From NCBI RefSeq assembly GCF_016462545.1, contig NZ_JAEMTA010000013.1, positions 1 through 64,000 of the forward strand: DNA of 64,000 bases. The letters run 5' to 3'. Under the pieces are notes generated by a model. The model was not told the origin of the DNA, searched no databases, and saw nothing but the letters and a program-made list of their open reading frames with translations. Source of the DNA: Mycolicibacterium sp. GTDB taxonomy: Bacteria > Actinomycetota > Actinomycetes > Mycobacteriales > Mycobacteriaceae. Both the position numbers and the translations under genes were made by a program. Below are positions 16,406 to 24,195 of the stretch, piece by piece. Position 1 is the stretch's first letter, and each line of letters begins with the position of its first letter.

Positions 16406-17635
16406 GTGCCAACCCTCACAGCAGCGGGTTACCTCGACGTCGACGCGGGCGAGATCATTCGCCCCGGCATCCTGAGGATCGAAGACGATCGAATCGTCGG
16501 CGTGGGTGGTGACGTCCATTCCGACTCATCGACCGTGATCGATCTTGGCGACTCCATCCTGCTGCCAGGCCTGATGGACATGGAGGTCAACCTGTTCATG
16601 GGTGGCCGCGGCGAGAACCCCGGCCTGTCCCAGGTGCAGGACGACCCGCCCACCCGGGTGCTGCGGTCGATCGGCAATGCCCGGCGCACGCTGCGTGCCG
16701 GTTTCACGACCGTGCGCAACCTTGGTCTGTTCGTCAAGACCGGCGGCTATCTGCTGGACGTCGCGCTGGCCCGGGCCATCGAGGCGGGCACCATCGAGGG
16801 ACCGCGGATAATCCCTGCGGGGCATGCAATCACCCCGACCGGCGGGCATCTCGACCCGACGATGTTTGCCGCCTTCATGCCGGGAGCCCTCGAACTCACC
16901 ATCGAGGAGGGCATCGCCAACGGTGTCGACGAGATCCGCAAGGCGGTGCGCTACCAAATCAAGCACGGCGCCCAACTGATCAAGGTCTGCGTCTCGGGCG
17001 GGGTCATGTCGATGACGGGTGAGGCAGGCGCACAACACTATTCGGACGAGGAGCTGCGTGCGATCGTCGACGAGGCGCATCGGCGCGGCTTACGGGTGGC
17101 CGCCCACACCCACGGCGCCGAGGCGGTGAAGCACGCCGTGGCGTGCGGTATCGACTGCATCGAACATGGCTTCCTCATGGACGACGAGGCCATCCAGGCG
17201 CTGGTCGACAACGATCGATGGCTGGTGACCACGCGACGACTCGCCGAGGCCATGGACGTATCGCGGGCTCCAAAGGAGTTGCAGGACAAGGCTGCCGAGA
17301 TGTTCCCGAAGGCCAAGACGTCGATCAAGGCGGCATATGACGCCGGGGTCAAGATCGCCGTCGGCAGCGACGCCCCTGCCATCCCCCACGGCAAGAACGC
17401 CGACGAGCTCGTCACGCTCGTCGACTGGGGCATGCCCCCGATCGCCGTGCTGCGCGCGGCCACGACCGTCGCGGCGGACCTGATCGCCAAGCCCGATCTC
17501 GGCAGGCTCGCCGAGGGTTACCTCGCCGACGTCATCGCAGTACCGGGTGACCCCCTCGCTGACATCCGTGTTACAAAAGACGTTAACTTTGTAATGAAAG
17601 GCGGCAAGGTCTTCCGACATGACGCAGCCAACTAG
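16406..17635 (+). CDS. Amidohydrolase-fold protein lacking the first metal HxH
   Basis: A 409-residue protein with the imidazolonepropionase/prolidase-like amidohydrolase layout, from GTG at 16406. Lys in QLIKVCVSGG, His in AAHTHG, His in CIEHGFLMD and Asp in AVGSDAP are all at expected metal or catalytic places. The first-strand motif, normally PGLID-H-x-H, reads PGLMDMEVNL here, so both His are replaced (Glu and Asn). It may bind one metal or act differently. It lies four bases after the unknown gene and overlaps the SnoaL-like gene by 17. Confidence 0.87.
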   Translation: MPTLTAAGYLDVDAGEIIRPGILRIEDDRIVGVGGDVHSDSSTVIDLGDSILLPGLMDMEVNLFMGGRGENPGLSQVQDDPPTRVLRSIGNARRTLRAGFTTVRNLGLFVKTGGYLLDVALARAIEAGTIEGPRIIPAGHAITPTGGHLDPTMFAAFMPGALELTIEEGIANGVDEIRKAVRYQIKHGAQLIKVCVSGGVMSMTGEAGAQHYSDEELRAIVDEAHRRGLRVAAHTHGAEAVKHAVACGIDCIEHGFLMDDEAIQALVDNDRWLVTTRRLAEAMDVSRAPKELQDKAAEMFPKAKTSIKAAYDAGVKIAVGSDAPAIPHGKNADELVTLVDWGMPPIAVLRAATTVAADLIAKPDLGRLAEGYLADVIAVPGDPLADIRVTKDVNFVMKGGKVFRHDAAN

Positions 17636-18068
17636 CAGGCCAAGCCGCACCGATGACCTGGTCGAGATTCAGCAGCTCCTCGCGAAGTATGCCGTGACCA
17701 TCACCCAGGGCGACGTCGAAGGACTGGTGACCGTCTTCACGCCCGACGGCACCTACAGCGCGTTCGGCTCGACCTACACCCTGGCCCGCTTCCCGGAGTT
17801 GGTCGCCGCCGCGCCCAGTGGACTGTTCATGACCGGCACCTCACTGGTCGACCTCGACGGCGCCGATCCCGACACCGCGACCGGCACACAGCCCCTGTGC
17901 TTCGTCGAGCACTCCAAGCACGACATGCGCATCGGGTACTACAAGGACACCTACGTCCGTACCGACGCCGGGTGGCGTCTGAAAACCCGTGCCATGACCT
18001 TCATTCGACGCAACGGCGACCACGACTCCGGCCGCGCACATGCCATCGGACGCCCCGAAGCCGGATGA
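17619..18068 (+). CDS. SnoaL/NTF2-like protein
   Basis: A 149-residue cone-fold protein. It has the opening helix DLVEIQQLLAKYAVTITQGD, the VFTPDGTYSAFGS strand and the DTYVRTDAGWRLKTRAMTFI ending typical of SnoaL-like ketosteroid-isomerase-fold proteins. Members act as isomerases, cyclases, dehydratases or small oxygenase partners. It overlaps the amidohydrolase by 17 bases and the dehydrogenase by four, so it is fully embedded in the Rieske operon. Confidence 0.88.
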   Translation: MTQPTSRPSRTDDLVEIQQLLAKYAVTITQGDVEGLVTVFTPDGTYSAFGSTYTLARFPELVAAAPSGLFMTGTSLVDLDGADPDTATGTQPLCFVEHSKHDMRIGYYKDTYVRTDAGWRLKTRAMTFIRRNGDHDSGRAHAIGRPEAG

Positions 18069-19189
18069 CCTCCACCACCGAGGTGCCCACCACCGCCGAG
18101 TTCCGTTCTCGGTTGGTGGCCTGGCTCGACGAGCACGACCTGACCCCGCCACCGGGTGAGCACTCGCTCGACGCCCATCACGCTCAGCATGCTCGCGTGC
18201 TGGGCGCGCTCTACGACGCGGGCTGGATGCGCTGGGGGTGGCCGGAGTCCGCGGGCGGGCTCGGTGGCCCGATGATCCTGCGCGCGGTCGTCGGCGAGGA
18301 GGTCATCGGACGCGGGCTCGACGACCCGGGGCCGTACTCGCTTCTCGAGGTGCTGACGCCGACGATGATCGACTACGCGCGTCCAGAACTCGCCGCGGAG
18401 ATGGTGCCGCGGCTGTTGTCCGGGCGCGAGACCTGGTGCCAAGGCTTCTCCGAACCCGGCTCCGGCAGTGATCTCGCGTCCCTTACCACGCGCGCCGAAC
18501 ATCGTGACGGGCAGTGGATCATCAACGGCCAGAAGGTGTGGACCAGCTTCGCGCAGTACGCCACCCGGTGCGTTCTGCTGACCCGGACCGGACCCGGCCA
18601 CGCCGGCATCACCGCGTTCTTCGTCGACATGGATAGTCCAGGCATCGACGTCCGCCCGCTGCGCACCATGCACGGCGTCGACGAGTTCTGCGAGGTCTAC
18701 TTCGACGACGTGGTGGTGCCCGCCGACCGCATGCTCGGAGATCCCGGCGATGGCTGGCAGCTCGCGATGGATCTCCTCCCCTTCGAACGTTCGACATGCT
18801 TCTGGCAGCGGATCTCGTATCTGTACTCGCGCCTCGACGCGCTCGTCGATCAGGTCAAGGGGGAACTCGGTCCGGCTGCGGACGCGGACCTCGGGGCCGC
18901 GTATCTAGCCCTGCACACCTTGCGTTGCCGCTCCCGGGACACCCAGCTGCGACTGGCCGACGGTCAGAAGCTGGGAGCCGACACCTCGATCGACAAGGTG
19001 TTGCTGTCCGGCGCCGAACAACTGCTCTACGACACCGCGCGCGACGTGCTGCCGGGCACCATCGAACTCGACGACTCCCCGTGGCGCACCGAGTTCCTCT
19101 ACTCCCGGGCATCCAGCATCTACGGCGGAACCGCCGAAGTGCAGCGCAACATCATCGCCCGGCGACTGCTCGACCTCGGGAAGGAATGA
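18065..19189 (+). CDS. Acyl-CoA dehydrogenase, larger subunit of a pair
   Basis: A 374-residue acyl-CoA dehydrogenase subunit with CQGFSEPGSGSDLASL, WIINGQKVWTSFAQY and the C-terminal SIYGGTAEVQRNIIARRLL. Together with the shorter paralogue that overlaps its stop, it resembles the alpha2-beta2 enzymes of actinobacterial steroid side-chain degradation (ChsE type), where each subunit supplies part of one FAD site. That parallel is family knowledge; substrate size is inferred. The start overlaps the SnoaL-like gene (ATGA). Confidence 0.93.
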   Translation: MTSTTEVPTTAEFRSRLVAWLDEHDLTPPPGEHSLDAHHAQHARVLGALYDAGWMRWGWPESAGGLGGPMILRAVVGEEVIGRGLDDPGPYSLLEVLTPTMIDYARPELAAEMVPRLLSGRETWCQGFSEPGSGSDLASLTTRAEHRDGQWIINGQKVWTSFAQYATRCVLLTRTGPGHAGITAFFVDMDSPGIDVRPLRTMHGVDEFCEVYFDDVVVPADRMLGDPGDGWQLAMDLLPFERSTCFWQRISYLYSRLDALVDQVKGELGPAADADLGAAYLALHTLRCRSRDTQLRLADGQKLGADTSIDKVLLSGAEQLLYDTARDVLPGTIELDDSPWRTEFLYSRASSIYGGTAEVQRNIIARRLLDLGKE

Positions 19190-19992
19190 CCGTGGCGCCC
19201 GACTCCGACACCGAATCACTGGCCATGCTCGAAGATGGCCTGCGCAAGACCATGCTGACAACCACCGGACCGGAGCTGGACACTGCGCTGGGCGAACTGG
19301 GCTGGGCCGACATGCTCTCCGACATGCCCGACGCTGCGATAGCCCTGGTGTTCCGACTGCTCGGCGAAACGGGTTCGCACGCTTCGATTCTCAACGACGT
19401 GGTGCTGCAGTCCTCCCGACGCGAACCCGGCGGCACTCCTGCGCTGCCGTACGCCGGCGGCGGTCAAGTGGTGTGGGAGCGCACGGACTACACCGGCACG
19501 GTTCTCGGTGGCCTGCCTCTGCGCCGGGTGGAGGAGGGTGAGCTGCTCCGCCTGGCGGAGGCGCGGCGGGCCCTGGGCTGGTGGCTGGTCGGCAGTTCGC
19601 GCGCAATGCTCGCGCTGGCTCGCCAGCACGCGCTGGACCGGGTGCAGTTCGGCAAGCCGATCGCCGGGTTTCAGGCGGTCCGCCATCGGCTGGCCGAGAC
19701 GCTGGTGGCGATCGAAGGCGCCGAGGCGACGCTGAGCCTGCCCGGTGCGGACAATCCCGATCTGACCGCGCTGTTGGCCAAGGCCTCGGCGGGCACGGCC
19801 GCGCTCACCGCGGCCAAGCACTGCCAGCAGGTTCTTGGCGGCATCGGCTTCACCGCCGAGCACGACCTGCACCGTCACGTCGAGCGCGTCCTGGTACTCG
19901 ACGGATTGCTCGGCAGCGCACGCGAACTCACCAAGAAGGCGGGTGCGGGGTTGCGGGCCCGCGGTTCGGCTCCCCGTCTCGCTCACCTGTAA
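19186..19992 (+). CDS. Acyl-CoA dehydrogenase, smaller partner subunit
   Basis: A 268-residue acyl-CoA dehydrogenase-like protein, shorter than the usual 380-400, with a reduced N-terminal domain. The conserved C-terminal helices are visible: RVQFGKPIAGFQAVRHRLAE and CQQVLGGIGFTAEHDLHRHV. It overlaps the preceding subunit by four bases and is probably its obligate partner. It ends the operon, converging on the acyl-CoA dehydrogenase at 20004. Confidence 0.92.
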   Translation: MTVAPDSDTESLAMLEDGLRKTMLTTTGPELDTALGELGWADMLSDMPDAAIALVFRLLGETGSHASILNDVVLQSSRREPGGTPALPYAGGGQVVWERTDYTGTVLGGLPLRRVEEGELLRLAEARRALGWWLVGSSRAMLALARQHALDRVQFGKPIAGFQAVRHRLAETLVAIEGAEATLSLPGADNPDLTALLAKASAGTAALTAAKHCQQVLGGIGFTAEHDLHRHVERVLVLDGLLGSARELTKKAGAGLRARGSAPRLAHL

Positions 19993-20003
19993 ACCGCTCC
20001 GCC

Positions 20004-21179
20004 TCAGCGGCGCGGTAGACCGAGCACGCGCTGGGCGATGATGTTGCGCTGGATCTCCGACGTGCCTCCGGCGATGGTCCCGGCGAACGAACGAATGTAG
20101 CGATCAGCCCAGCTGCCTGCATACGCGTCGAGGTTGAGCGGAACATACGGCGCAGTCATGTCGGGGTGGCTGAGCCCCTCTGCGGCGCGCGAATCCAGGG
20201 CGTGCTCAGTCGCCGCCTGCACCGTCTCGGCACCGAGCAGCTTCAACACCGACAACGCGGGAACATCCTCGTGGCCGTGGGCCGCCCTCGCTAGCGCTGC
20301 GGAGCCCAGCAGGCGGAGGGCGTGATTGTCCATCACCAGCGTGGCGAACCGATCCCTCTCGACAGCCGTCGACGGGTGCCAGTCGTCGATCAGGTCCTGC
20401 AAACGGTCGGCGTAACTGAGCCACAACATGTTTCGCTCGTGACCGAGGGACCCACTGGCCACGGTCCACCCGTCGTTGAGCGTTCCCACGAGATTCTTGG
20501 CGGGCACCCTCACGTTGGTGAAGAACACCTCGTTGAAGTCCAAGTCATCCCGGTCGGCCGCGGACGCGAAGGGCCTGCGGACCAGACCGGGCGAGTCGGT
20601 GGGAATGAGGAGGACGCTGATGCCGCGATGTTTGGGGGCTTCGACGTCGGTTCGGACGAACGTCAGGATCACGTCGGCGTCGTGCGCCCCGGAAGTCCAC
20701 ACCTTCTGGCCGTTGACGATGAAGTCGTCACCGTCACGCACGGCCCTGGTGCGCAGCGAGGCGAGATCCGAACCGGCGCCCGGCTCGCTCATACCCAACG
20801 CGGCCGTCATCTCGGCGCGCAGAATGGGTATGGCCCACGTCTGCTGCTGTTCCGGGGTCCCGAACGTGATCAGCGACGCCGCGATGATTCCGACGCCCTG
20901 GGAGTTGAAGCTCGAGACGTACCGGCGACGGGCCAGTTCCGTCTGGTGGACGTACTGCTGGATGATGGTCGCGTTGCGTCCGCCGAACTCAGGCGGGTTG
21001 CCGGGTACCAGCCAGCCGTTGTCGAAGAGCAGTCGTTGCCAGCGGCGGGCCCAGTCCGGCACGTGGGACGAGGACCGTGGCCGTTCGAGTGCCTCGGCCG
21101 CAGCGGGGGCATTCCGGTCGAGGAAGTCCACGAACTCAGCGAGGAAGCCCCCCACCTCGGGGTCGAACGTCAGCTGCAC
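20004..21179 (-). CDS. Acyl-CoA dehydrogenase
   Basis: A 391-residue acyl-CoA dehydrogenase. It has ALGMSEPGAGSDLASLRTRA, FIVNGQKVWTSGAHDADVI, and GTIAGGTSEIQRNIIAQRVL at the end. It is a monocistronic leftward gene, divergent from the TetR at 21301, and shares with it a perfect copy of the TGAGAAT palindrome (21230-21246), 51 bp upstream of its start. It is therefore the most direct candidate target of that TetR. Confidence 0.94.
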   Translation of the reverse strand: MQLTFDPEVGGFLAEFVDFLDRNAPAAAEALERPRSSSHVPDWARRWQRLLFDNGWLVPGNPPEFGGRNATIIQQYVHQTELARRRYVSSFNSQGVGIIAASLITFGTPEQQQTWAIPILRAEMTAALGMSEPGAGSDLASLRTRAVRDGDDFIVNGQKVWTSGAHDADVILTFVRTDVEAPKHRGISVLLIPTDSPGLVRRPFASAADRDDLDFNEVFFTNVRVPAKNLVGTLNDGWTVASGSLGHERNMLWLSYADRLQDLIDDWHPSTAVERDRFATLVMDNHALRLLGSAALARAAHGHEDVPALSVLKLLGAETVQAATEHALDSRAAEGLSHPDMTAPYVPLNLDAYAGSWADRYIRSFAGTIAGGTSEIQRNIIAQRVLGLPRR

Positions 21180-21229
21180 GTCACTCCTGGAATGCGCCCT
21201 TCCGCGGAAGGCTTCTCTTCGCGCGAAAA

Positions 21230-21246
21230 TGAGAATACTATTCTCA
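21230..21246. promoter_or_regulatory. Perfect operator palindrome TGAGAAT-ACT-ATTCTCA
   Basis: All 14 arm positions match, making this the best copy in the window. It lies in the 121-bp divergent space between acyl-CoA dehydrogenase (start 21179) and TetR (start 21301). TACTAT at its centre resembles a -10 box. A weaker copy, GGAAAGT-TAC-AATCTCA, starts 22 bp to the right at 21252. Confidence 0.8.
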
Positions 21247-21300
21247 CGTTGGGAAAGTTACAATCTCAGACACGCTGCAGCCGAGGAGGTCTAGGGCACG

Positions 21301-22023
21301 ATGCAACGACGCTCTCCGGTACAGTCCATGCATGTTCTCCCCGATCGGCCCACGTCAGAGGCACAGGTGACCACCAGTCCTAGTGAAGAACCGGCGTGGA
21401 AGCAGCGCGCGGTCGAACGTTCCATCAAGACTGCGAAATTGCGTGCCGCCCAGCGCGTGCAGCGCTTCCTCGATGCCGCCCAGGCGATCATCATCGAAAA
21501 GGGCAGTACCGACTTCACCGTCCAAGAGGTCGTTGACCGTTCACGCCAATCGCTGCGCAGCTTCTACCTGCAGTTCGACGGTAAGCACGAACTCTTGCTC
21601 GCGCTCTTCGAAGACGCGTTGAGCCGCTCGGCCGACCAGATTCGCGCCGCGACCTCTGGCCAGATGGATCCGCTGGAGCGGCTCAAGGTCGCAGTTCAAT
21701 TGCTCTTCGAGTCATCCCGTCCGGACCCTGCGGCAAAGCGCCCGCTGTTCACCGACTTCGCGCCCAGGCTGCTCGTCTCGCATCCCTCCGAGGTCAAGGT
21801 GGCGCACGCGCCGCTGCTGGTACTGCTCACGGAACTGATGGAGGACGCCGCCTCGGCCGGCAAACTCCGGGCAGGCATCAATCCCCGACGCATCGCGGCG
21901 ATGACCATGCAGACCGTGATGTTCGTCGCACAATCGAGCGGTTCGGATGACATTGCGATCAAACCGATCTCAGCCGACGAGGTGTGGGACTTCGTCTCGC
22001 ACGGCTTTGCCGCCGACGACTAG
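21301..22023 (+). CDS. TetR regulator, candidate master regulator of the window
   Basis: A 240-residue TetR protein. An unusually long N-terminal arm (about 45 residues, basic at its end: KQRAVERSIKTAKLRAAQRV) precedes the helix-turn-helix with KGSTDFTVQEVVDRSRQSLR and SFYLQFDGKHELLLALFEDA. GAGGAGG lies 11 bases before the ATG; GTG at 21367 is an alternative start. The gene is bracketed by two TGAGAAT palindromes, 55 bp before its start and three bp after its stop. No other TetR in the window has such sites on both sides. Control of the whole set is inference. Confidence 0.93.
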   Translation: MQRRSPVQSMHVLPDRPTSEAQVTTSPSEEPAWKQRAVERSIKTAKLRAAQRVQRFLDAAQAIIIEKGSTDFTVQEVVDRSRQSLRSFYLQFDGKHELLLALFEDALSRSADQIRAATSGQMDPLERLKVAVQLLFESSRPDPAAKRPLFTDFAPRLLVSHPSEVKVAHAPLLVLLTELMEDAASAGKLRAGINPRRIAAMTMQTVMFVAQSSGSDDIAIKPISADEVWDFVSHGFAADD

Positions 22024-22025
22024 TC

Positions 22026-22042
22026 TGAGAATTTCATTCTCG
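22026..22042. promoter_or_regulatory. Operator palindrome TGAGAAT-TTC-ATTCTCG
   Basis: Matches 13 of 14 arm positions and lies between the TetR stop and the GTG of the DapB-like gene at 22073. This gives the downstream gene its own regulated promoter rather than read-through from TetR alone. Confidence 0.72.
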
Positions 22043-22072
22043 TTATAGAAGAATTGTCCTTACACTGATCGG

Positions 22073-23215
22073 GTGCCCGCTCAGTCACCCGACCATGTGG
22101 AGTGCCTGACGCTCGACGCGTCGACCTCCGCGACGACGGATCATCCGCCGACGAGCCGCCCGGTGCTGGGCGCGACGGCACCCACGAGTCGCCATCGGGT
22201 GGTGCAGTGGTCCACCGGAACCATCGGCGTCCGTGGCATTCGGGGGATCGTCGATCACCCCGATCTGGAACTGGCGGGCGTGTACGTGCATGGCAGCGAC
22301 AAAGCCGGGCGGGATGCAGGCGACCTGTGCGGGCTGGCACCGACCGGAGTCCTCGCCACTGACGACGTCGAGGCCATCGTGGGGATCGCCGCCGACTGCG
22401 TGCTGTACATGCCCAACGCGCCGGACGTCGAACAGATCTGTCGACTGCTCGCCGCGGGGACCAACGTCGTCACCACGTGCGGGTTGTTCCACCACCCCGC
22501 CTCGATGGACCCCGCGACGCGCGCGAGGGTCACCGCCGCGTGTGAGGCGGGCGGCACCTCGATCCATGGCACCGGAAGCAGTCCCGGCTTCATTTCCGAG
22601 GCAGTCCCCTTGGTACTCACCTCGATCCAGCGCCGCCTGGACCATCTGTACATCGACGAATATGCCGATCTATCCCAACGCAACTCACCCGAGTTGCTGT
22701 TCGATCTGATGGGCTTCGGCAAGCCGATCGGTCCCTTCGAGGACTTCCGGGCCAGCTATCTGGAGTCCAGTTTCGGCCCTTCCTTGCGCCTGGTCGCCGA
22801 CGCCGTCGGACTCCCCCTCGACCGGCTGGAGTCCAGCGGCGAGTTGGCCGCCGCGACCCGCGACGTCACCATCGCGGCGGGCACGATAGCAGCGGGAAGT
22901 GTTGCTGGACAACGGATCACAGTCGAAGGCATCCGCGACGGCCGGGTTTTGTTGCAGTTCCGGGCTACCTGGTACTGCAGCACCGACCTGGCAGCCGATT
23001 GGAACCTCGAGGACACCGGATGGCACATCTCCGTCGGTGGCGACGCCCCTCTGGAGGTCGGCCTGCACATGCCGATCCCGCTCGACCAGATGGCCGCGAT
23101 ATCGCCCGCGTACACCGCCAATCGGGCCGTGAACGCCGTCCCGTGGGTGTGCGCGGCGACACCGGGCATCGTCACGACGGTCGACCTTCCGCACGTGCTG
23201 CCGCACGTGACGTGA
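22073..23215 (+). CDS. DapB/DAPDH-like NAD(P)-dependent dehydrogenase
   Basis: A 380-residue protein of the dihydrodipicolinate reductase-like Rossmann group that includes 2,4-diaminopentanoate dehydrogenase. The nucleotide-binding start HRVVQWSTGTIGVRGIRGIV is followed by VLYMPNAPDVEQICRLLAAG and GSSPGFISEAVPLVLTSIQR. Members in mycobacterial catabolic clusters have no firm substrate. About 40 residues precede the Rossmann fold, so the true start could be further in than GTG at 22073. Confidence 0.82.
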   Translation: MPAQSPDHVECLTLDASTSATTDHPPTSRPVLGATAPTSRHRVVQWSTGTIGVRGIRGIVDHPDLELAGVYVHGSDKAGRDAGDLCGLAPTGVLATDDVEAIVGIAADCVLYMPNAPDVEQICRLLAAGTNVVTTCGLFHHPASMDPATRARVTAACEAGGTSIHGTGSSPGFISEAVPLVLTSIQRRLDHLYIDEYADLSQRNSPELLFDLMGFGKPIGPFEDFRASYLESSFGPSLRLVADAVGLPLDRLESSGELAAATRDVTIAAGTIAAGSVAGQRITVEGIRDGRVLLQFRATWYCSTDLAADWNLEDTGWHISVGGDAPLEVGLHMPIPLDQMAAISPAYTANRAVNAVPWVCAATPGIVTTVDLPHVLPHVT

Positions 23216-23272
23216 CCGGGTGCGCGCCCTCCGCGAACGGTCGGTCCAAGACCTCCGAAACCGGCGAGGCCG

Positions 23273-23322
23273 TTGACACATTGGGAGCAGAGTGTAAGAG
23301 TGCTGAGCACGTGCACAGCACT
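23273..23322 (+). promoter_or_regulatory. Promoter-like element and palindrome before the mycofactocin-type SDR
   Basis: TTGACA at 23273-23278 and TAAGAG 16 bases later could be -35 and -10 boxes. An inverted repeat follows: AGTGCTG (23299-23305), a ten-base centre containing the self-complementary GCACGTGC, and CAGCACT (23316-23322). This is unrelated to the TGAGAAT palindrome, so this SDR appears to have separate control. Confidence 0.5.
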
Positions 23323-23347
23323 TTCGCGAACGAGGATTCGAGGTCGC

Positions 23348-24187
23348 ATGGCAGGGCGGGTAGAAGGCAAGGTCGCGTTCATCACCGGCGCAGCGCGCGG
23401 TCAAGGCCGCAGTCACGCGGTACGGCTCGCCGAAGAGGGCGCCGACATCATCGCGATCGACGTGTGCAAGCCGATGACCGCCGAGGGCGGCATCCCACCC
23501 TCGACCCCCGAAGACCTGGCGGAGACCGCCGACCTGGTCAAGGGACTCAATCGCCGCATCGTCACCGCGGAAGTCGACGTACGGGACTACACCGCGCTCA
23601 AGGCGGCCGTGGACGGCGGCGTCGAACAGCTCGGCCGTCTCGACATCATCGTGGCCAATGCCGGCATCGGCAACGGTGGCCAGACCCTCGACCAGACCAG
23701 CGAAGAGGACTGGGACGACATGATCGGCACCAACCTCACCGGTGTCTGGAAGACGGTGAAGGCCGGCGTCCCCCACCTGATCGCGGGGGGCAACGGCGGG
23801 TCCATCATCTTGACCAGCTCGGTCGGCGGGCTGAAGGCCTACCCCCACACGGGCCACTACGTGGCGGCCAAGCACGGCGTCGTCGGTCTCATGCGCACCT
23901 TCGCAGTCGAGCTGGGCCAGCACATGATTCGCGTCAACTCGGTGCACCCCACCCACGTCAGCACGCAGATGCTGCACAACGAGGGCACCTTCAAGATGTT
24001 CCGCCCCGACTTGGAGAACCCGGGTGCCGACGACATGGCGCCGATCTGCCAGATGTTCCACACCCTGCCGATCCCGTGGGTGGATCCCATCGACATCAGC
24101 AATGCGGTGCTGTTCTTCTCCTCCGACGAAGGTCGCTACCTCACCGGCGTCACGCTGCCGATCGACGCGGGCAGCTGCCTCAAGTAG
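23348..24187 (+). CDS. Mycofactocin-type SDR oxidoreductase
   Basis: A 279-residue SDR with TGAARGQGRSHAVRLAEEGA for cofactor, NAGIG, catalytic Ser in LTSSVGGLKAYPH, and YVAAKHG (YxxxK). The insertion after the second strand (DVCKP...STPEDLAETADLVKGLN) is typical of mycofactocin-coupled SDRs. These hold NAD tightly and pass electrons to mycofactocin when oxidising alcohols; that is family knowledge. The mycofactocin synthesis genes are not in this window. ATG at 23348 is used. Confidence 0.92.
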   Translation: MAGRVEGKVAFITGAARGQGRSHAVRLAEEGADIIAIDVCKPMTAEGGIPPSTPEDLAETADLVKGLNRRIVTAEVDVRDYTALKAAVDGGVEQLGRLDIIVANAGIGNGGQTLDQTSEEDWDDMIGTNLTGVWKTVKAGVPHLIAGGNGGSIILTSSVGGLKAYPHTGHYVAAKHGVVGLMRTFAVELGQHMIRVNSVHPTHVSTQMLHNEGTFKMFRPDLENPGADDMAPICQMFHTLPIPWVDPIDISNAVLFFSSDEGRYLTGVTLPIDAGSCLK

Positions 24188-24195
24188 CTCTGCCC

